Shown here piece by piece: positions 12,173 through 23,640 of a stretch of 64,000 nucleotides of DNA; within the stretch, counting starts at the first letter, position 1; every line of letters begins with the position of its first letter. Origin of the DNA: Fragilariopsis cylindrus CCMP1102 (lineage: Eukaryota > Bacillariophyta > Bacillariophyceae > Bacillariales > Bacillariaceae); assembly GCA_900095095.1 (NCBI GenBank), contig FMBT01000308.1:1-64000 (forward strand), in the 5' to 3' direction. A program made the position numbers and the translations under genes. The notes beneath the pieces were generated by a model. The model was given only the letters and a program-made list of their open reading frames with translations, searched no databases and was not told the origin of the DNA.

Positions 12173-12931
12173 ATGTCGTACATCAACACACTAAACTACC
12201 TTATTGGCAGCCTAACAATGAGCGATAGCAGCAGCAGCTATCACGATGATAATGACGTAGATAATAATAATAATAATATCATCAGTAATGGCAATGATAG
12301 CGATAATAATAGTCACAACAATCTTCGCCGGAGACGATTGGATGAAGCTGATTATTGGAGGAAAAGAGCGGGTTGGTACGATGATGATGTATCGATGCAG
12401 GAATACAATAATGGTGTATACGATACGTATTACGTTGAAGATGATGCTGGTGGCGGCGGTGGAAGTAGTAGTAGTAGTGGTAGTGGTAAAATGAATGTTT
12501 CGGATAGTCAATTATCATTGGGACTAAAAATTGCCGCTGCTGTAGTAGCAATTTTAGTAGCAATATTTGTCTTCCGAGTCTTATCTCGACGATCATCGAA
12601 AAAGAAAGTCAGTTCAAGTAGTAAAAGTGGTCACAGTAAATCGGATTCAAAATCACGTTCTCGAGGAGCATCTCGTTCAAGATCGGGACGTTCCCGATCA
12701 CGTACTCGTCGTTCTGGTCACAGTGGTAGTGGAACATCCTCTTCTAAACCTAATGATAATTATGAACTTATGGATGATAAATCTGATTCACGATCAAAGA
12801 AATCAGGAAGAAGTCGTAGTCGTTCTCGTAGATCACGATCGAAGTCACGTTCGTCGAAGATCCGGTCCAAATCAAAATCAAGAACATCTTCTTCGTCGAA
12901 ACCACAGGAAAGTCGTGAAGTCCTCGTATAA
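12173..12931 (+). CDS. Single-pass membrane protein with an RS-rich tail, unknown function
   Basis: Intact 252-codon frame starting at ATG 12173. Residues 16-105 are Asp/Asn/Ser/Gly-rich and contain RRRRLDEADYWRKRAGWYDD. Residues about 113-138 form one clear transmembrane helix (LGLKIAAAVVAILVAIFVFR). The remaining ~110 residues are an Arg/Ser-rich tail with many RS/SR and SRSRSRR repeats, ending in SSKPQESREVLV. No signal peptide is evident, so an N-out or tail-in orientation cannot be decided. RS tails are known from splicing factors and from the lamin B receptor, where they bind RNA or SR kinases. A membrane-anchored RS domain is unusual and its function here is not known. Not recognised as a member of any named family. 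Confidence 0.65.
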   Translation: MSYINTLNYLIGSLTMSDSSSSYHDDNDVDNNNNNIISNGNDSDNNSHNNLRRRRLDEADYWRKRAGWYDDDVSMQEYNNGVYDTYYVEDDAGGGGGSSSSSGSGKMNVSDSQLSLGLKIAAAVVAILVAIFVFRVLSRRSSKKKVSSSSKSGHSKSDSKSRSRGASRSRSGRSRSRTRRSGHSGSGTSSSKPNDNYELMDDKSDSRSKKSGRSRSRSRRSRSKSRSSKIRSKSKSRTSSSSKPQESREVLV

Positions 12932-14247
12932 AAAATGCATGCAATAAATGTGTTTCTGTGGACTTCATTATCTTCTATTATTTCTTTCTGTGTTTTACCG
13001 GGATGAATGAATGAATGAAGTTCGTCGTCGTAGATGAAAGGAACCAAGAGATTAAGATGGAGGAGAGGGAGGTGGTTCAAAATTGACTGTTGAATTGGAG
13101 TTTATTAGTTTTGCAACCTGTATACACACCCCATCACCTATCTTTTTTGTACTATAATAATATACATATTTGTATCATATATAAGCAGCCGATGTTGGCT
13201 GCTGCTCTTGTTTTCTCCTACCCCAGCCGCACTGCAATACAATACATGCATTCTTTACTATATTACGAATCTACGTTGTATTGCAAGTACTACTTACTAA
13301 ATAGCAAATACTATACATTATTTTTAAAAAACTGTTGTATTATTCTGTACGTTTGCATTAATAGAATCTACAGTGGTTACATTTAATATGCTATTGTCTG
13401 TACTAAATAGTCTCATAGGGGAGAAGGATGCGTGTATCGGCACGGTGCATGTGCTGCATTCTGTGGATCTCTCCCAACCGGCAATTGTACCGTAAGTATA
13501 AGTATCCAGGTAAGTTTCCTTACCTTCCACAGTTAATCAGTTCTATTCTTTGTATATTCAAGTATTTTGGAATAGAGTGGGAACGACCATACCAACATGC
13601 CAGCATGTTCGGGCCTGGTTAGTACTACTACTGCGGTGGGGGACATATTTTTTGTCTTTTTATTGACATTTTATTTCTTTAAATTTTACCTTCAGTCTTT
13701 TATCGCTTCACTTCTCCTATAACCCCTCATACTCTAACAACTTATATGTTTACTCGCCTCCCGCTCATTATGTACTGGTAACAACTTTTTGGTCGGAGAA
13801 TACAAATAGCTCTCTGTTCTGACTCGTGAAATTTCATTTTTAATGCAGTCGTTGTTATTGGTTACGTTTCAGCAACTGGCTTAACCTTTTGAAATACTCT
13901 AGATATGTTATAATGCTAGTCAAGTTACTCTATAGCTATTTCTAGTTTCTAAGGAATTAGAATGTACAGTCTGTTACATCTATTTAAAAATCAAAATTAT
14001 GTATATGTGTAAAACATGTATTTGTAGGATGTCCCCGCATCCGTACGTCAAGTGCCCATCGTTGTATTCTTTTTATTGAAAAATACTTGTATAATGATCT
14101 CGGAAGATTTTTGTTTCATCCAGAAGGAAGCGCGATTAATGATATATACCGTGTTGTTACGAGCGAGGGGGTCAATACAGCAGTGAATAGTTACATTATT
14201 GACTAACGCCACTAATGAGTATTGCAATCCCTATTATTTTATTTCCA
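12932..14247. other. Convergent 3' intergenic region, 1.3 kb
   Basis: No gene supported. A short GAAT tandem repeat is at about 13003-13017. The rest is AT-rich without coding-like bias; open frames here lack family resemblance. Confidence 0.35.
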
Positions 14248-15496
14248 TTACATATCACCGGCCTTGATCGATTCGTATGTCCATTTCATCCAAGGAACGA
14301 GAGCTTCAAGATCAGCTTCCTCTACAGTTGCTCCACACCAGATTCGGATCGAGGGTGGGGCGTCACGGTATCCACCAATATCATATGCGACATCTTCCTT
14401 ATCTAATACCGAAACGAACTTTTTGATTTCATCAGCAGTTAAATCTAATGTAAGACAAACGGACGTGCACGAACGTGTGGCTGGGTCCTTTGCCAAAAAG
14501 TTAATCCAATCATTTTCTTCAACGAACTTTTCCAATACGGCAAGATTTGCTTCAGATTTTGCAACCAATCCAGGAAGACCACCGATCGATGAAGACCATT
14601 CCAATGCATCAATGTAATCTTCAACGGCCAACATGGACGGTGTGTTGATGGTCGATCCCTTGAAGATAGCCCTATCGACCTTACCTTTTTGGTCAAACGG
14701 AAAATCTTAGGTAACGGACGGTTCTCAGGTGTGTACGATTCTAATCGTTCAACGGCCTTGGGACTTAAAACAAGCATACCATGGGCACCCTCTCCACCCA
14801 ATACTTTTTGCCAAGAGTAGGTAGTAATGTCAAGTTTTTCCCAAGGCATGTTCATCGCGAAGCAAGCAGAGGTAGCATCACACATGGTCAGACCCGTACG
14901 GTCGTCAGAAATAAAGTCACATCCGGCAGGAACGCGAACTCCCGAGGTGGTTCCGTTGAAGGTGAACAAAACATCGTGATCAGGATTAGCCTTAGCCATA
15001 TCAGGAAGTTCTCCATAATCAGCTGTGTATTCGTGGACGTCGACTGTATTTCTTAAATTTAAATGAGCTACAGCGTCACCGAACCAGCCCTTACCGAAAG
15101 ATTCCCAGTGGAAAATATCGATGTTACGTTGCCCTAACACATTCCACATAGCCATTTCGTATGCACCTGTATCGGATGCGGGAACGATTCCAACAAGATA
15201 ATCATCAGGAATTCCCAAGATTTTCTTCGTTTCATCGATGGCGTATGCGAGACGTTCCTTTCCAATACTGGAACGATGCGATCGTCCAGCTGTACGGGCA
15301 TCCAATTTGGAAACATCATATCCAGGACGCTTTTTACATGGACCAGAAGAAAATTGAGGATTCGTTGGCTTTGCGATAGAAGGAGCTGCGCTCATCATAC
15401 GAAGAGCAGTAAAGAGACAGCAGCATTGTTTCGAACGGCTGGAATAGCTCTTGCGAATGCAAATGCTTTACTAGCAACGGGTGTAATTCGCATCAT
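14248..15496 (-). CDS. serC: Phosphoserine aminotransferase, mitochondrial-type presequence, two apparent frameshifts
   Basis: Catalyses 3-phosphohydroxypyruvate + glutamate to phosphoserine + 2-oxoglutarate in serine synthesis (PLP enzyme). The core [44 protein letters not shown] and [13 protein letters not shown] (PLP lysine near residue 228), then TRSCTSVCL and the C-terminal ESIKAGDM, matches the proteobacterial/archaeal-type SerC. Two single-base breaks occur. At 14686-14690 (T5) the frame leaves after FRLTKK and resumes before [19 protein letters not shown]-like sequence. At about 15399-15413 the ATG at 15496 is disconnected from the mature part. With both restored the protein is 416 residues and starts [20 protein letters not shown], an Arg/Ala-rich amphipathic mitochondrial presequence. 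An ATG at 15398 would give the mature part alone. Confidence 0.85.
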
Positions 15497-16299
15497 GATT
15501 TTGTCGGGTGGGATGTTTCTAGGGTTTGAAATAAATATGTGTACCGTTCTCAGTAGCTCTGTTGTTGATAACCCGAACAGTTCGAAGATACAAGTACAGT
15601 AAAACAAAGTTCGAAGATAGTAGAAAATCGACGTTTGGGTTTTTGTGTGCGCAATTTTTGTGTGGTTGAAAATGTGTCGTTGAAATCGTACTTAGTGCAC
15701 GAGTGAAAAGGGCATAGTGCTTGCTGGCAAAATGGACCTCTCTGCTTCCAGTAGCACCTGCTGTGCTATTTTTCTATTTCACTACTATGGGGTTTAGATC
15801 TTCCCCGGTTTTTAATTTATTTAATTTAACCCCCCCTTTCATTCCCAAATTACACCATTCGTGTTGGGCCGCCAGTTGCGGACCAGATCAGCAAACTACT
15901 CTTTTCTTTTCGTAGACTTTTCGACTTGTTTGTGCAATTAACACGATAGACTTCGCCAACGCCCACCATATTTATATTCAATCATTAAAATAATAGTCAA
16001 ATCAAAATCAAAATGTATGTACAACAAGCGAGTGTAAACCATGATATGTTCGTGTAAAGATGATGTGATTCGATGCAATTGCTATCTTGGTCAAACGAAG
16101 AATTGAGATCGTTTGATTGTGTCGGTATTTCTATCGGAAATCCGGCGTCTGTTCATCGTTCCCGTCGTTTTATTTGTTATTGTTTGCTCTCCCTTTTTTG
16201 TTCACGTGATGCCGTATTAAACGTACCGGTAATGTTTCCCTTGATTATTCTCTCTAAATTTGTCTATTTTTATATTTGTTACATATCAACAACTACAGT
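15497..16299. promoter_or_regulatory. Divergent intergenic region (serC / acyl carrier protein)
   Basis: 803 bp, no gene. A homopolymer-rich patch with CCCCCC is at about 15829-15836; no conserved site recognised. Confidence 0.3.
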
Positions 16300-16665
16300 A
16301 TGTTTTCCGTAGGTCGTGTTCTTGCTTCCCGTGTGGCCGTCCGTGCCGTCAATACCAGTCTCTTAAATGGTTTGAGACAACCGCAAATTGTCCGAACATT
16401 CGCTGCGTCAACGTTCTTAGATGCTGGTGAGGTTTCAACACGTATTCAAGGTGTTGTCAAGAATTTTGATAAAGTCGACCAGAACAAAATCACCGAAACT
16501 GCTAAATTTACAGAAGATTTAGGACTGGACTCTTTGGATGCTGTTGAGGTTGTTATGGCCATTGAGGATGAATTTGCAATTGAAATTCCTGATGCCGAAG
16601 CTGATAAGATTCTATCCGTAGCCGATGCCGTGGAATACATTGTATCTCATCCTATGGCGAAATAA
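16300..16665 (+). CDS. Mitochondrial acyl carrier protein
   Basis: 121 residues from ATG 16300. The first ~45 residues ([20 protein letters not shown]) are rich in Arg, Val and Ala without acids, a typical mitochondrial presequence. The mature part is a complete [23 protein letters not shown], then [20 protein letters not shown], where the Ser of DSL carries phosphopantetheine, and [20 protein letters not shown]. In mitochondria this protein serves type II fatty acid and lipoate synthesis and is a subunit of respiratory complex I (NDUFAB1 family). The single-exon gene is intact. Confidence 0.93.
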   Translation: MFSVGRVLASRVAVRAVNTSLLNGLRQPQIVRTFAASTFLDAGEVSTRIQGVVKNFDKVDQNKITETAKFTEDLGLDSLDAVEVVMAIEDEFAIEIPDAEADKILSVADAVEYIVSHPMAK

Positions 16666-17446
16666 TTATTATAAGTTTATTTATTCGAAATATCTTTCTC
16701 AGAAACAAAATAAAAAATTATATGTGGGGGTAAACGAATATTCGATTTTCCTTGAGTGTAATAATACATACCGGCAAGAGAAACGAAATGAATGATACCC
16801 TGGGTCCACACGCACACCGATACATAGATACTGCCATTATTTATATCCTGCCGATTTTATTCCATATATTACATACCGCAACGATTGGTTTCGTGTGTTG
16901 TATATATTGTTTGCTTGTATACTGCTGAACTCAATAGTAGAATGCTGCATGATATATATCCTTCAGTAGGACTAGATTTATTGACGAAGCAACATGGCTT
17001 CGATTGATGCTTTCATTTCAAGATCGAAGAGATTGCATTAAAATTCCTCTAATGTTACCACGCTGTGTTATCGTGATGTCTAGTGAAAACTCTCATATAT
17101 GGGAATTTGGACTTGCATTTGTTCTGCATGTAGATTGCAACGTGGTGTTTTACTTATATTACAATTGCGATACTAGATTAGATGATATGATAACATGCCG
17201 ACTACAGCTAGAACACCTGAGTTTATTTTACGCACTTCACTCTGAACGAATGAAAGATAAAGAGATAGGTCCAATCGCGAAAAGATGCTAGATACAATTC
17301 TTGTAGTTACTTCTGTAACTAGAAGAAAAATAATAGGATCTTGTATCATGATGTTATAGATCATTTTCTTTATTTATATAAATATTATATGATAATGTAA
17401 TTGTGATGTACAGAGTTTTACATATGCTTGACTTCTTCTTCTTCTT

Positions 17447-17483
<37 letters not shown>

Positions 17484-17507
17484 CGAATGATAGGTGGTAG
17501 TAAATTT
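16666..17507. other. Convergent 3' intergenic region with a TTG microsatellite
   Basis: 842 bp, no gene. A pure TTG repeat of about 12 units is at 17447-17482, preceded by a CTT run, 25 bp downstream of the aminotransferase stop. Confidence 0.5.
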
Positions 17508-18956
17508 TCAACCCACCCCCTCCTCATCGCTACCAAAGCAATCGGTAACGTCGTTAATAACTCGTTCGAATACATCCACCGCTTCATCAATCTGTGCTTC
17601 GGTTACAATCAAAGGTGGGATCCATCGAATCACATGGTCGTTTGTTCCACAAGTAAGAATGAGTAAATTGTTTTCGATACATCCAGTTCGAACCGCCTTG
17701 GCGATATCACCCGCTGGCTCACCGGTAATGGGATCAGTAAATTCTGTCCCTACCATCAGTCCCAATCCCCGAACATCTCCCAAGATGGGGTTCCGGTCTT
17801 GTACTCCACGCAACTTTGCCATTAGATATTCTCCCCGATCGGCGGCTCGAGCTGGTATATTTTCTTCAAGCATTGCATCGATAGTTGCCAATGCAGCTTT
17901 TGCTACCACCGCATTACCACCTCCGTATGTACCTCCATGAGTTCCTGTTTTCCACTTTGACATCAATTCTGTTGATGCACCGACAGCCGAAATGGGCATA
18001 CCGTTACCTAATCCCTTTGCCATGACCATAATATCGGGCTTTACACCCGAATGATCGACGGCGAACATTTTACCCGTTCTACCGAAGCCACTTTGAATTT
18101 CATCCATCACCAATAATATTTCATGCTTATCACAAAATTCTCGTAATAGTTTCATAAACTCATTTGGAACGGGAACGTATCCACCTTCACCTAGAACAGG
18201 TTCAACGAAAATAGCTGCAGTTTCTTCCACAGAGGTTTGACTGACAACTAACCGGTGAAGTTCCTTCATACAGAAATCGATTGTTGTTTTTTCATCCCAA
18301 CCATAATAGTAGGAATGGGGGAAGGGTGTCACGTGGATATTACCGGGAAGTGGTGCATAATTTTCACGGTAGATGTATTTAGATGTCGTCATAGCCATAC
18401 ATTGTGCAGTCCGTCCATGAAAGCTCCCATTGAAAACAACAATGTTCGTTTTCCCAGACGCATGTCGTGCTAATTTCACAGCCGCCTCGGTCGCTTCCGC
18501 TCCACTATTTGCGAAGAAAAAACTATCAATACCGTCTGGGGTGATATCATATAACTTTTCCGACAATTCAATAAATTGTGGTGTCATAACAACATTCATT
18601 TGACCAAAATGTAGTTTAGTAACCTGTTCTTGGATGGCAGAAACAACCTTCGGATGACAATGTCCAAGATTTGTTACACCGATTCCCGATGTAAAATCAC
18701 TGTACTTTGTCCCATCAGCATCATACAGATAAATTCCTTTTCCTCTAACAGGTTGGATCGTCGTGAGATGGGACCATACGGAAGACAAATGTTGACCAGT
18801 ACCTTTTGTCGACGTTTTTGTATTTGTCGTCGAATTCCAGCGTTGTCGCATCATCAAGTACCCTCCTATTACACGTCCATTGCTACTGCTCCCTATCGCG
18901 TTCACCCCGCCGAGGCGAGACAAAGCAGTAACAATACTGCGATTCCATAAAGTCAT
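17508..18956 (-). CDS. Class III PLP aminotransferase, probable mitochondrial 4-aminobutyrate aminotransferase
   Basis: Intact single exon; the ATG at 18956 gives 482 residues beginning MTLWNRSIVTALSRLGGVNA, a mitochondrial-type presequence. An upstream in-frame ATG at 19076 is less likely because it adds a hydrophilic leader. Class III signatures follow in order: GKGIYLYDADGTKYSDFTSG, FFANSGAEATEAAVKLAR, FNGSFHGRT, AIFVEPVLGEGGYVP, LLVMDEIQSGFGRTGKMFA and the PLP lysine in MAKGLGNGMPISAV. The closest match in motif detail is the bacterial-like GABA transaminase group (GABA + 2-oxoglutarate to succinic semialdehyde + glutamate). Ornithine or alanine-glyoxylate aminotransferase cannot be excluded by eye. 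A mitochondrial location is inferred. Confidence 0.85.
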   Translation of the reverse strand: MTLWNRSIVTALSRLGGVNAIGSSSNGRVIGGYLMMRQRWNSTTNTKTSTKGTGQHLSSVWSHLTTIQPVRGKGIYLYDADGTKYSDFTSGIGVTNLGHCHPKVVSAIQEQVTKLHFGQMNVVMTPQFIELSEKLYDITPDGIDSFFFANSGAEATEAAVKLARHASGKTNIVVFNGSFHGRTAQCMAMTTSKYIYRENYAPLPGNIHVTPFPHSYYYGWDEKTTIDFCMKELHRLVVSQTSVEETAAIFVEPVLGEGGYVPVPNEFMKLLREFCDKHEILLVMDEIQSGFGRTGKMFAVDHSGVKPDIMVMAKGLGNGMPISAVGASTELMSKWKTGTHGGTYGGGNAVVAKAALATIDAMLEENIPARAADRGEYLMAKLRGVQDRNPILGDVRGLGLMVGTEFTDPITGEPAGDIAKAVRTGCIENNLLILTCGTNDHVIRWIPPLIVTEAQIDEAVDVFERVINDVTDCFGSDEEGVG

Positions 18957-19388
18957 AGTAAGGAGATATTTGTGTCTGTGTTTGTGTCTTTCTTTTGTTG
19001 TGTATTCAATGTGTGGAGGTGACAGGTGACAGTTTATTCGTCTTCGTGTTTCTTTTTTTATGAAAAGATACCTCAAGATACACGAGACTTCATTAGATGA
19101 AGAATGTTCGATCGTTCAATCGTACAATTCGATCGTTCAATCGTACATAAATTGACCAAGCAAGGTTCATTCGTGCTTCATAATGCTCAAGTCGAATGAG
19201 TCGATAGGTAAATTCCTTCCTTCCGCTTGTTTCGCTCACGAGCGAGAATGAATAAAAATGATGAGACGACGATGACTTTTATTTGTAATTTGTCTGTTTG
19301 TTACACCACTTACTGTACTTCCGTCGATCTCTATTGTTAGGCAAGCGCCCATCCTTTTTGATTTGTATTGTTTCATCGTAAACAGGAG
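18957..19388. promoter_or_regulatory. Divergent promoter region with a perfect 20-bp tandem repeat
   Basis: 432 bp between the aminotransferase and the ERGIC3 gene. Two identical copies of TTCGATCGTTCAATCGTACA lie at 19107-19126 and 19128-19147. Each copy contains the palindrome CGATCG. A further CTCACGAGCGAG inverted motif is near 19235. Confidence 0.5.
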
Positions 19389-21076
19389 ATGTCATCCTAC
19401 GGCTACAACACCAACGGTAGCTCCTCGTACGGTGCTGCGGCGGCGGCGGCGGCTGGAGGGCAGCAATCATCGTATGGATCATACTCGGCTGGTGGTGGTA
19501 TCGGTATGAACAGCAACAATGGCGACACAGCTTCCACCGGTGGTGGTGGTGCACTTCGTCATCGTGGAACACACTTAACAGAGGCGAGTAAGAACGGCAA
19601 CTACAACAACCATAATTATAATGGTGATTATTACAACGGCGACGATAACAATGAGAAGGGAAATAAAAAATCATCCACGGTGGAACGACTTGATTTTATG
19701 TTTCCTAAGGTAGCAGAAGAATTTACCGTTAAAACTCATGGTGGAGGAGTTGCTACTCTTGCTGCGTACGGTTTGATTTTATTATTAATAGTAACAGAAA
19801 CAGTAGCGTGGATGGGACAAAATCGTCTGGAAACGTCGACGGCAGTCGTTGATACGTCTCTTGGAAAACAAATGCGTGTCAATATGAACATAACATTCCC
19901 TGGTCTAGCCTGTGAGGATTTACACCTCGATGCGATTGATGTTGCGGGTGATTCACAAATTAATATTGAAGATACTTTAAAAAAAATAAGACTCCATGAA
20001 AAAAATGGTAAGGTCTATTCCCGTGAGGAAATCAAAGTCGAATTGAACGCACATCGGGGAGAACAGGAAAAAAAGGAAAGAATCCTCAACGAAAACTTAG
20101 AAAAGGATTACTGTGGTCCGTGTTATGGTGCTCATGACAAGGAAGGTCAATGTTGTCAAACATGTGATGATGTCGTGGAGGCGTATGAAAAGAAAAAATG
20201 GAAAACCGAATTACTCCAATATACGGCGGAGCAATGTGTCCGTGAGGGGCGGGATAGACAGGAACCAAAAAATATGACCAAAGGTGAAGGGTGTAATTTA
20301 TCCGGATACATGACAGTAAATCGTGTATCTGGTAATTTCCATATCGCAATGGGAGAAGGTATCGAACGAGATGGACGGCACATCCATACGTATGTACCGG
20401 AAGATGCCCCCAATTTTAATGCATCGCATATTATTCATCAGCTTAGTTTCGGACCGGAAGATGGGAAAGAACCATTGAATGGAGCAACAAAAATTGTTAC
20501 CGAGAAAACAGGATCGACAGGTCTATTTCAATATTTTATCAAAATTGTCCCAACAGCATATGTAGGGGAAGGATCACACTTTCCGAAAATTGATGAGGCG
20601 TATGATGCCCTCCCGTCATTGTATCCGGAAGTAGAAGAGTTCGCCGCCGCCGCCACTACTGCTAATAATGGTGGCGACAGTCGTCGTACGAGAAAGATGG
20701 AAACGAATCGGTACTTTTTCACCGAACGATTCATGCCTCTCATGACTGAACTGCTAGAAGATGAACATTACGAAACGATGATTATGGTAAGGCAGCAGCC
20801 GATGCTGGTTATACCGGTGGACACCATAACGAAGACCATCACATGAAACAAAATAGTGTCTTGCCTGGTGTATTCTTTATTTATGAAATATATCCTTTCG
20901 CGATGGAAATTACACAAAACTCAGTACCATTTACACATTTGTTAATCCGTCTAATGGCAACAATCGGTGGAGTATTTACATTAGCACGATGGGCCGATTC
21001 TGTTTTGAATGAACGCAGTAGAAACAATGCTTCCAGGAATAGGAGATCGTCCATTAAATTCAGCACCAATTCGTGA
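19389..21076 (+). CDS. ERGIC3/Erv46-type cargo receptor, one apparent frameshift
   Basis: The family cycles between ER and Golgi in COPII/COPI vesicles. Starting at ATG 19389, residues 1-105 are a Gly/Ser/Ala/Asn-rich cytosolic leader unlike animal ERGIC3. Then come LDFMFPKVAEEFTVKTHGGG and TM1 (TLAAYGLILLLIVTETVAW). The luminal domain has VNMNITFPGLACEDLHLDAID, CGPCYGAHDKEGQCCQTCDD and GEGCNLSGYMTVNRVSGNFH. A coding break near 20777-20785 shifts the frame by one base; after it LPGVFFIYEIYPFAMEIT and TM2 (LIRLMATIGGVFTLARW) complete the family. One extra base restores a continuous 562-residue protein. Without it the product would end in a short off-frame tail and lack TM2. The tail has many Arg/Ser but no classic KKXX signal. 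Confidence 0.88.
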
Positions 21077-21844
21077 TGCCCATGATACCTTTTGTAAAAT
21101 ATTTTCAAATAGAAAAGAAGAAGAAAGAAAAAACACCGAAACAAATGTACTGTCATAGCACACACACACACACACACGCGCTATCAGGGTATTAGGGTAT
21201 TAGGGTATAACGCCAAACGACTACACCAAAGGGCATATTATATACAGTGTAATGTAGATTATTAATTATCAATGAAACGTGATATTACAAATAGAAAATA
21301 AAAATAAAGTTAGCAGAGCAGATTGAACGAGAGAAGAAAGCCGCTTCTCTTTTGAGATTCATTCACCGGTTGTATTTAAATTATCTTCGAAAAAGATGAA
21401 GAATGAAGTCAATTCCAAATACTACTAATTAATCCTACTAGGCTCAGTGTGACATAAAATCTAGACTGATTTTATTCAAATATTCTTCATCCTTCCACCT
21501 TATTTGACCATATAAATAATGTGAACAATAATTTCACTCATTTGTGTTGTTGTTGCGCGACTCGAAGTCGAATTGAATCGAATGAATCGACTATGACACG
21601 TACGTTTACGTAGGCGACGTTGCAATAGAAAAGTTTTCAATTTTCTTACTAACGTTACACCGAAGGTTAATTCCGTACAGTACATTGACCCATTGCACTA
21701 CTAATTCGCCTCATGAGAAACACATGCCGATAATTCTTCTTCTTCCTGATTAAGTTGTACCATTTCAATCAAAAACCATTACCACCACTACTAGTACGCT
21801 AGTCGTTATCTTATTAAGTCACCACTGTTAATATCTTCGCCACG
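21077..21844. other. Intergenic region with CA repeat and short telomere-like repeat
   Basis: 768 bp without a gene upstream of the cytosolic SBPase. A CA dinucleotide run is at 21159-21177. An AGGGTATT octamer repeats about three times at 21186-21208, containing two TTAGGG units. An ACTAGTACGCTAGT palindrome-like stretch is near 21790. Confidence 0.45.
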
Positions 21845-23190
21845 ATGTCCCCAAACGAAGTAGTAGAATCGAAGAAGGTTGAGGACGATGATGAACATTA
21901 TGGCGCGTCACATACATCACATTATACTACAGAAGAAAAGAAGGATTCCTATTCAACTCTTGATGAAATTTTAGATTCCAAATGTTCTGATCCATTAGTT
22001 CGAAAAGTTATCATCGATATGATGGCTGTATGTGCTGATATTACAGAAGCATTACGCGTGAATTTGGTAACAGTTGAAGGATCGTCAAATGTTTTTGGTG
22101 ATTCTCAATTGAGTGTCGATGTAAGTGAAATGTAAATTGTAAATTGAGTCTAGTGTCTAGTTCTAGTTTAGTGTTTGGAGGTGTATTCATATTTTCTGAC
22201 GCTTTTTTTTCTTTCTTCGTTCCGTTACAAAAATCAGGTCATATCGGATGAACTCATGTGGGATGCGTGTAAGAAATCGTCTGTAATTCGGGAGGGTGCA
22301 TCTGAAGAAGATCCTATCGTTCGTAACGTCGACGGTGATGATGGTGACGGAGAATTTACAGTTTGTTGGGATCCATTAGACGGATCGTCAATTATTGATA
22401 ATAATTGGGCTGTTGGTACTATGATTGGTATCTGGCCGAAAAAAACTGGACTAATTGGAGCAACTGGTCGAGATCAAGTAACATCAATTATTGCATTATA
22501 TGGACCACGAACAACCGTATTGGTGGCATTAGATGATGGTGTGTACGAATTTACCTACGGAGCAACTGTTGGTAGTGAAACGACGGCGAAAGTATCAACA
22601 ACAGCACAAACAAAGCCATGGATCTGTACTCGGACACGTATAGTAATCAAACCAGATTCAAAGATATTCTCACCTGCCAATTTACGTAGTGCTCAAGACT
22701 TACCGGGTTATGCTAAACTAATGAACCATTATATGACGAACCGATACACACTCCGATACACAGGAGGACTCGTTCCTGATGTATATCAACAATTTACGAA
22801 AAATATGGGTATATTCTGTAATCCTACCTCTAAGAAAAGTCCAGCTAAGCTCAGATTAGCTTTTGAGGCAGCACCATATGCATTGATGGTTGAATTGGCC
22901 GGTGGATTAACATCTGATGGTGTTACTGGTGGCTCCATTTTAGATGTTAAAATTACTGCCGTTGATCAACGAACTGCCCTTTGTTGTGGTTCGAAGAATG
23001 AAGTCGTTAGGTGAGTGGTGTATATTAAATAATAATAATAATAAATTGTGATGTTTTTATGCTTAATTTCTCTCCCATTTTCACCCAAATTACCGCATGC
23101 GCTTACTATCGAATCCAACTTACAACGGTTTCTTATTGTTCTTAATATTCTATTCTATTCCCCAGATTCAACGAATTCTTGGGGCTTTGA
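21845..23190 (+). CDS. Sedoheptulose-1,7-bisphosphatase, no targeting presequence (probably cytosolic)
   Basis: Exons 21845-22120, 22238-23010 and 23166-23190 (last exon 25 bp) give 357 residues. The SBPase-type inositol-phosphatase fold shows FGDSQLSVD, ACKKSSVIREGASEE (metal-binding Glu pair), CWDPLDGSSIIDNNWAVGTM, LYGPRTTVLVALDDG, KIFSPANLR, YTLRYTGGLVPDVYQQF, AKLRLAFEAAPYALMVE and DQRTALCCGSKNEV. It hydrolyses sedoheptulose-1,7-bisphosphate to sedoheptulose-7-phosphate. The N-terminus (MSPNEVVESKKVEDDDEHYG) is charged and has no signal peptide, unlike the paralogue at 25320-26617, so a cytosolic site is inferred. The plant redox pair (Cys-Gly-Gly-Thr-Ala-Cys) before FGDEQL is replaced by VEGSSNV. 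The first intron sits at the same place and phase as in the paralogue. FBPase activity is a possible side function. Confidence 0.9.
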
Positions 23191-23640
23191 CTTCTAAATA
23201 AAATAATACTGTAATATCAATTGTAATCGGTCTTTAAACGATTTGTTTTTCTTTCTACAATCATTTAATTTAATTCACTCATAATGGAGGATAGCACTAC
23301 AGTGTAGTAGTGCCCTCTGAGCTATATACGAACAAATTAAACAATCTGCATCTACTGTATAGATCTAAATCTTAAATACTTATTAATAATTATTGTGTTG
23401 TCAAACATACTTCATTGATCGCTCTGTCTGTCGTCCGTTATTCCAATTTACGATGATTCATAACGCGTGGAAGCACCGCTCGATTTTGCCTGTTTTTGAA
23501 ACTTTCTTCACATCCGATCGACCGTGAAAAAGAGTCGGTGTCAAGAGGCGCAACGATCGACAATGGCGTCCAAATAAATCAACAACAACATTTCAGTACA
23601 TCATCATCCAGATAAATCTGCTAATCTAGACTGCATAGAT
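23191..23640. promoter_or_regulatory. Intergenic region upstream of the 23641 gene
   Basis: 450 bp; SBPase 3' sequence followed by the probable promoter of the next gene. A CACTACAGTGTAGTAGTG imperfect palindrome is at about 23295-23312. No gene seen. Confidence 0.35.

Noticed and set aside
14248-15496. Calling serC, der, RPT5 and similar genes pseudogenes
   Set aside because: Apart from one base per break, every motif and splice site is intact, which does not fit decay.
17354-17590. Minus-strand frame with a poly-Gln run
   Set aside because: It comes from the TTG microsatellite and overlaps the 3' end of the aminotransferase; no protein resemblance.
21186-21208. Interstitial telomere
   Set aside because: Only three AGGGTATT units of period 8; the plain TTAGGG repeat is not present.
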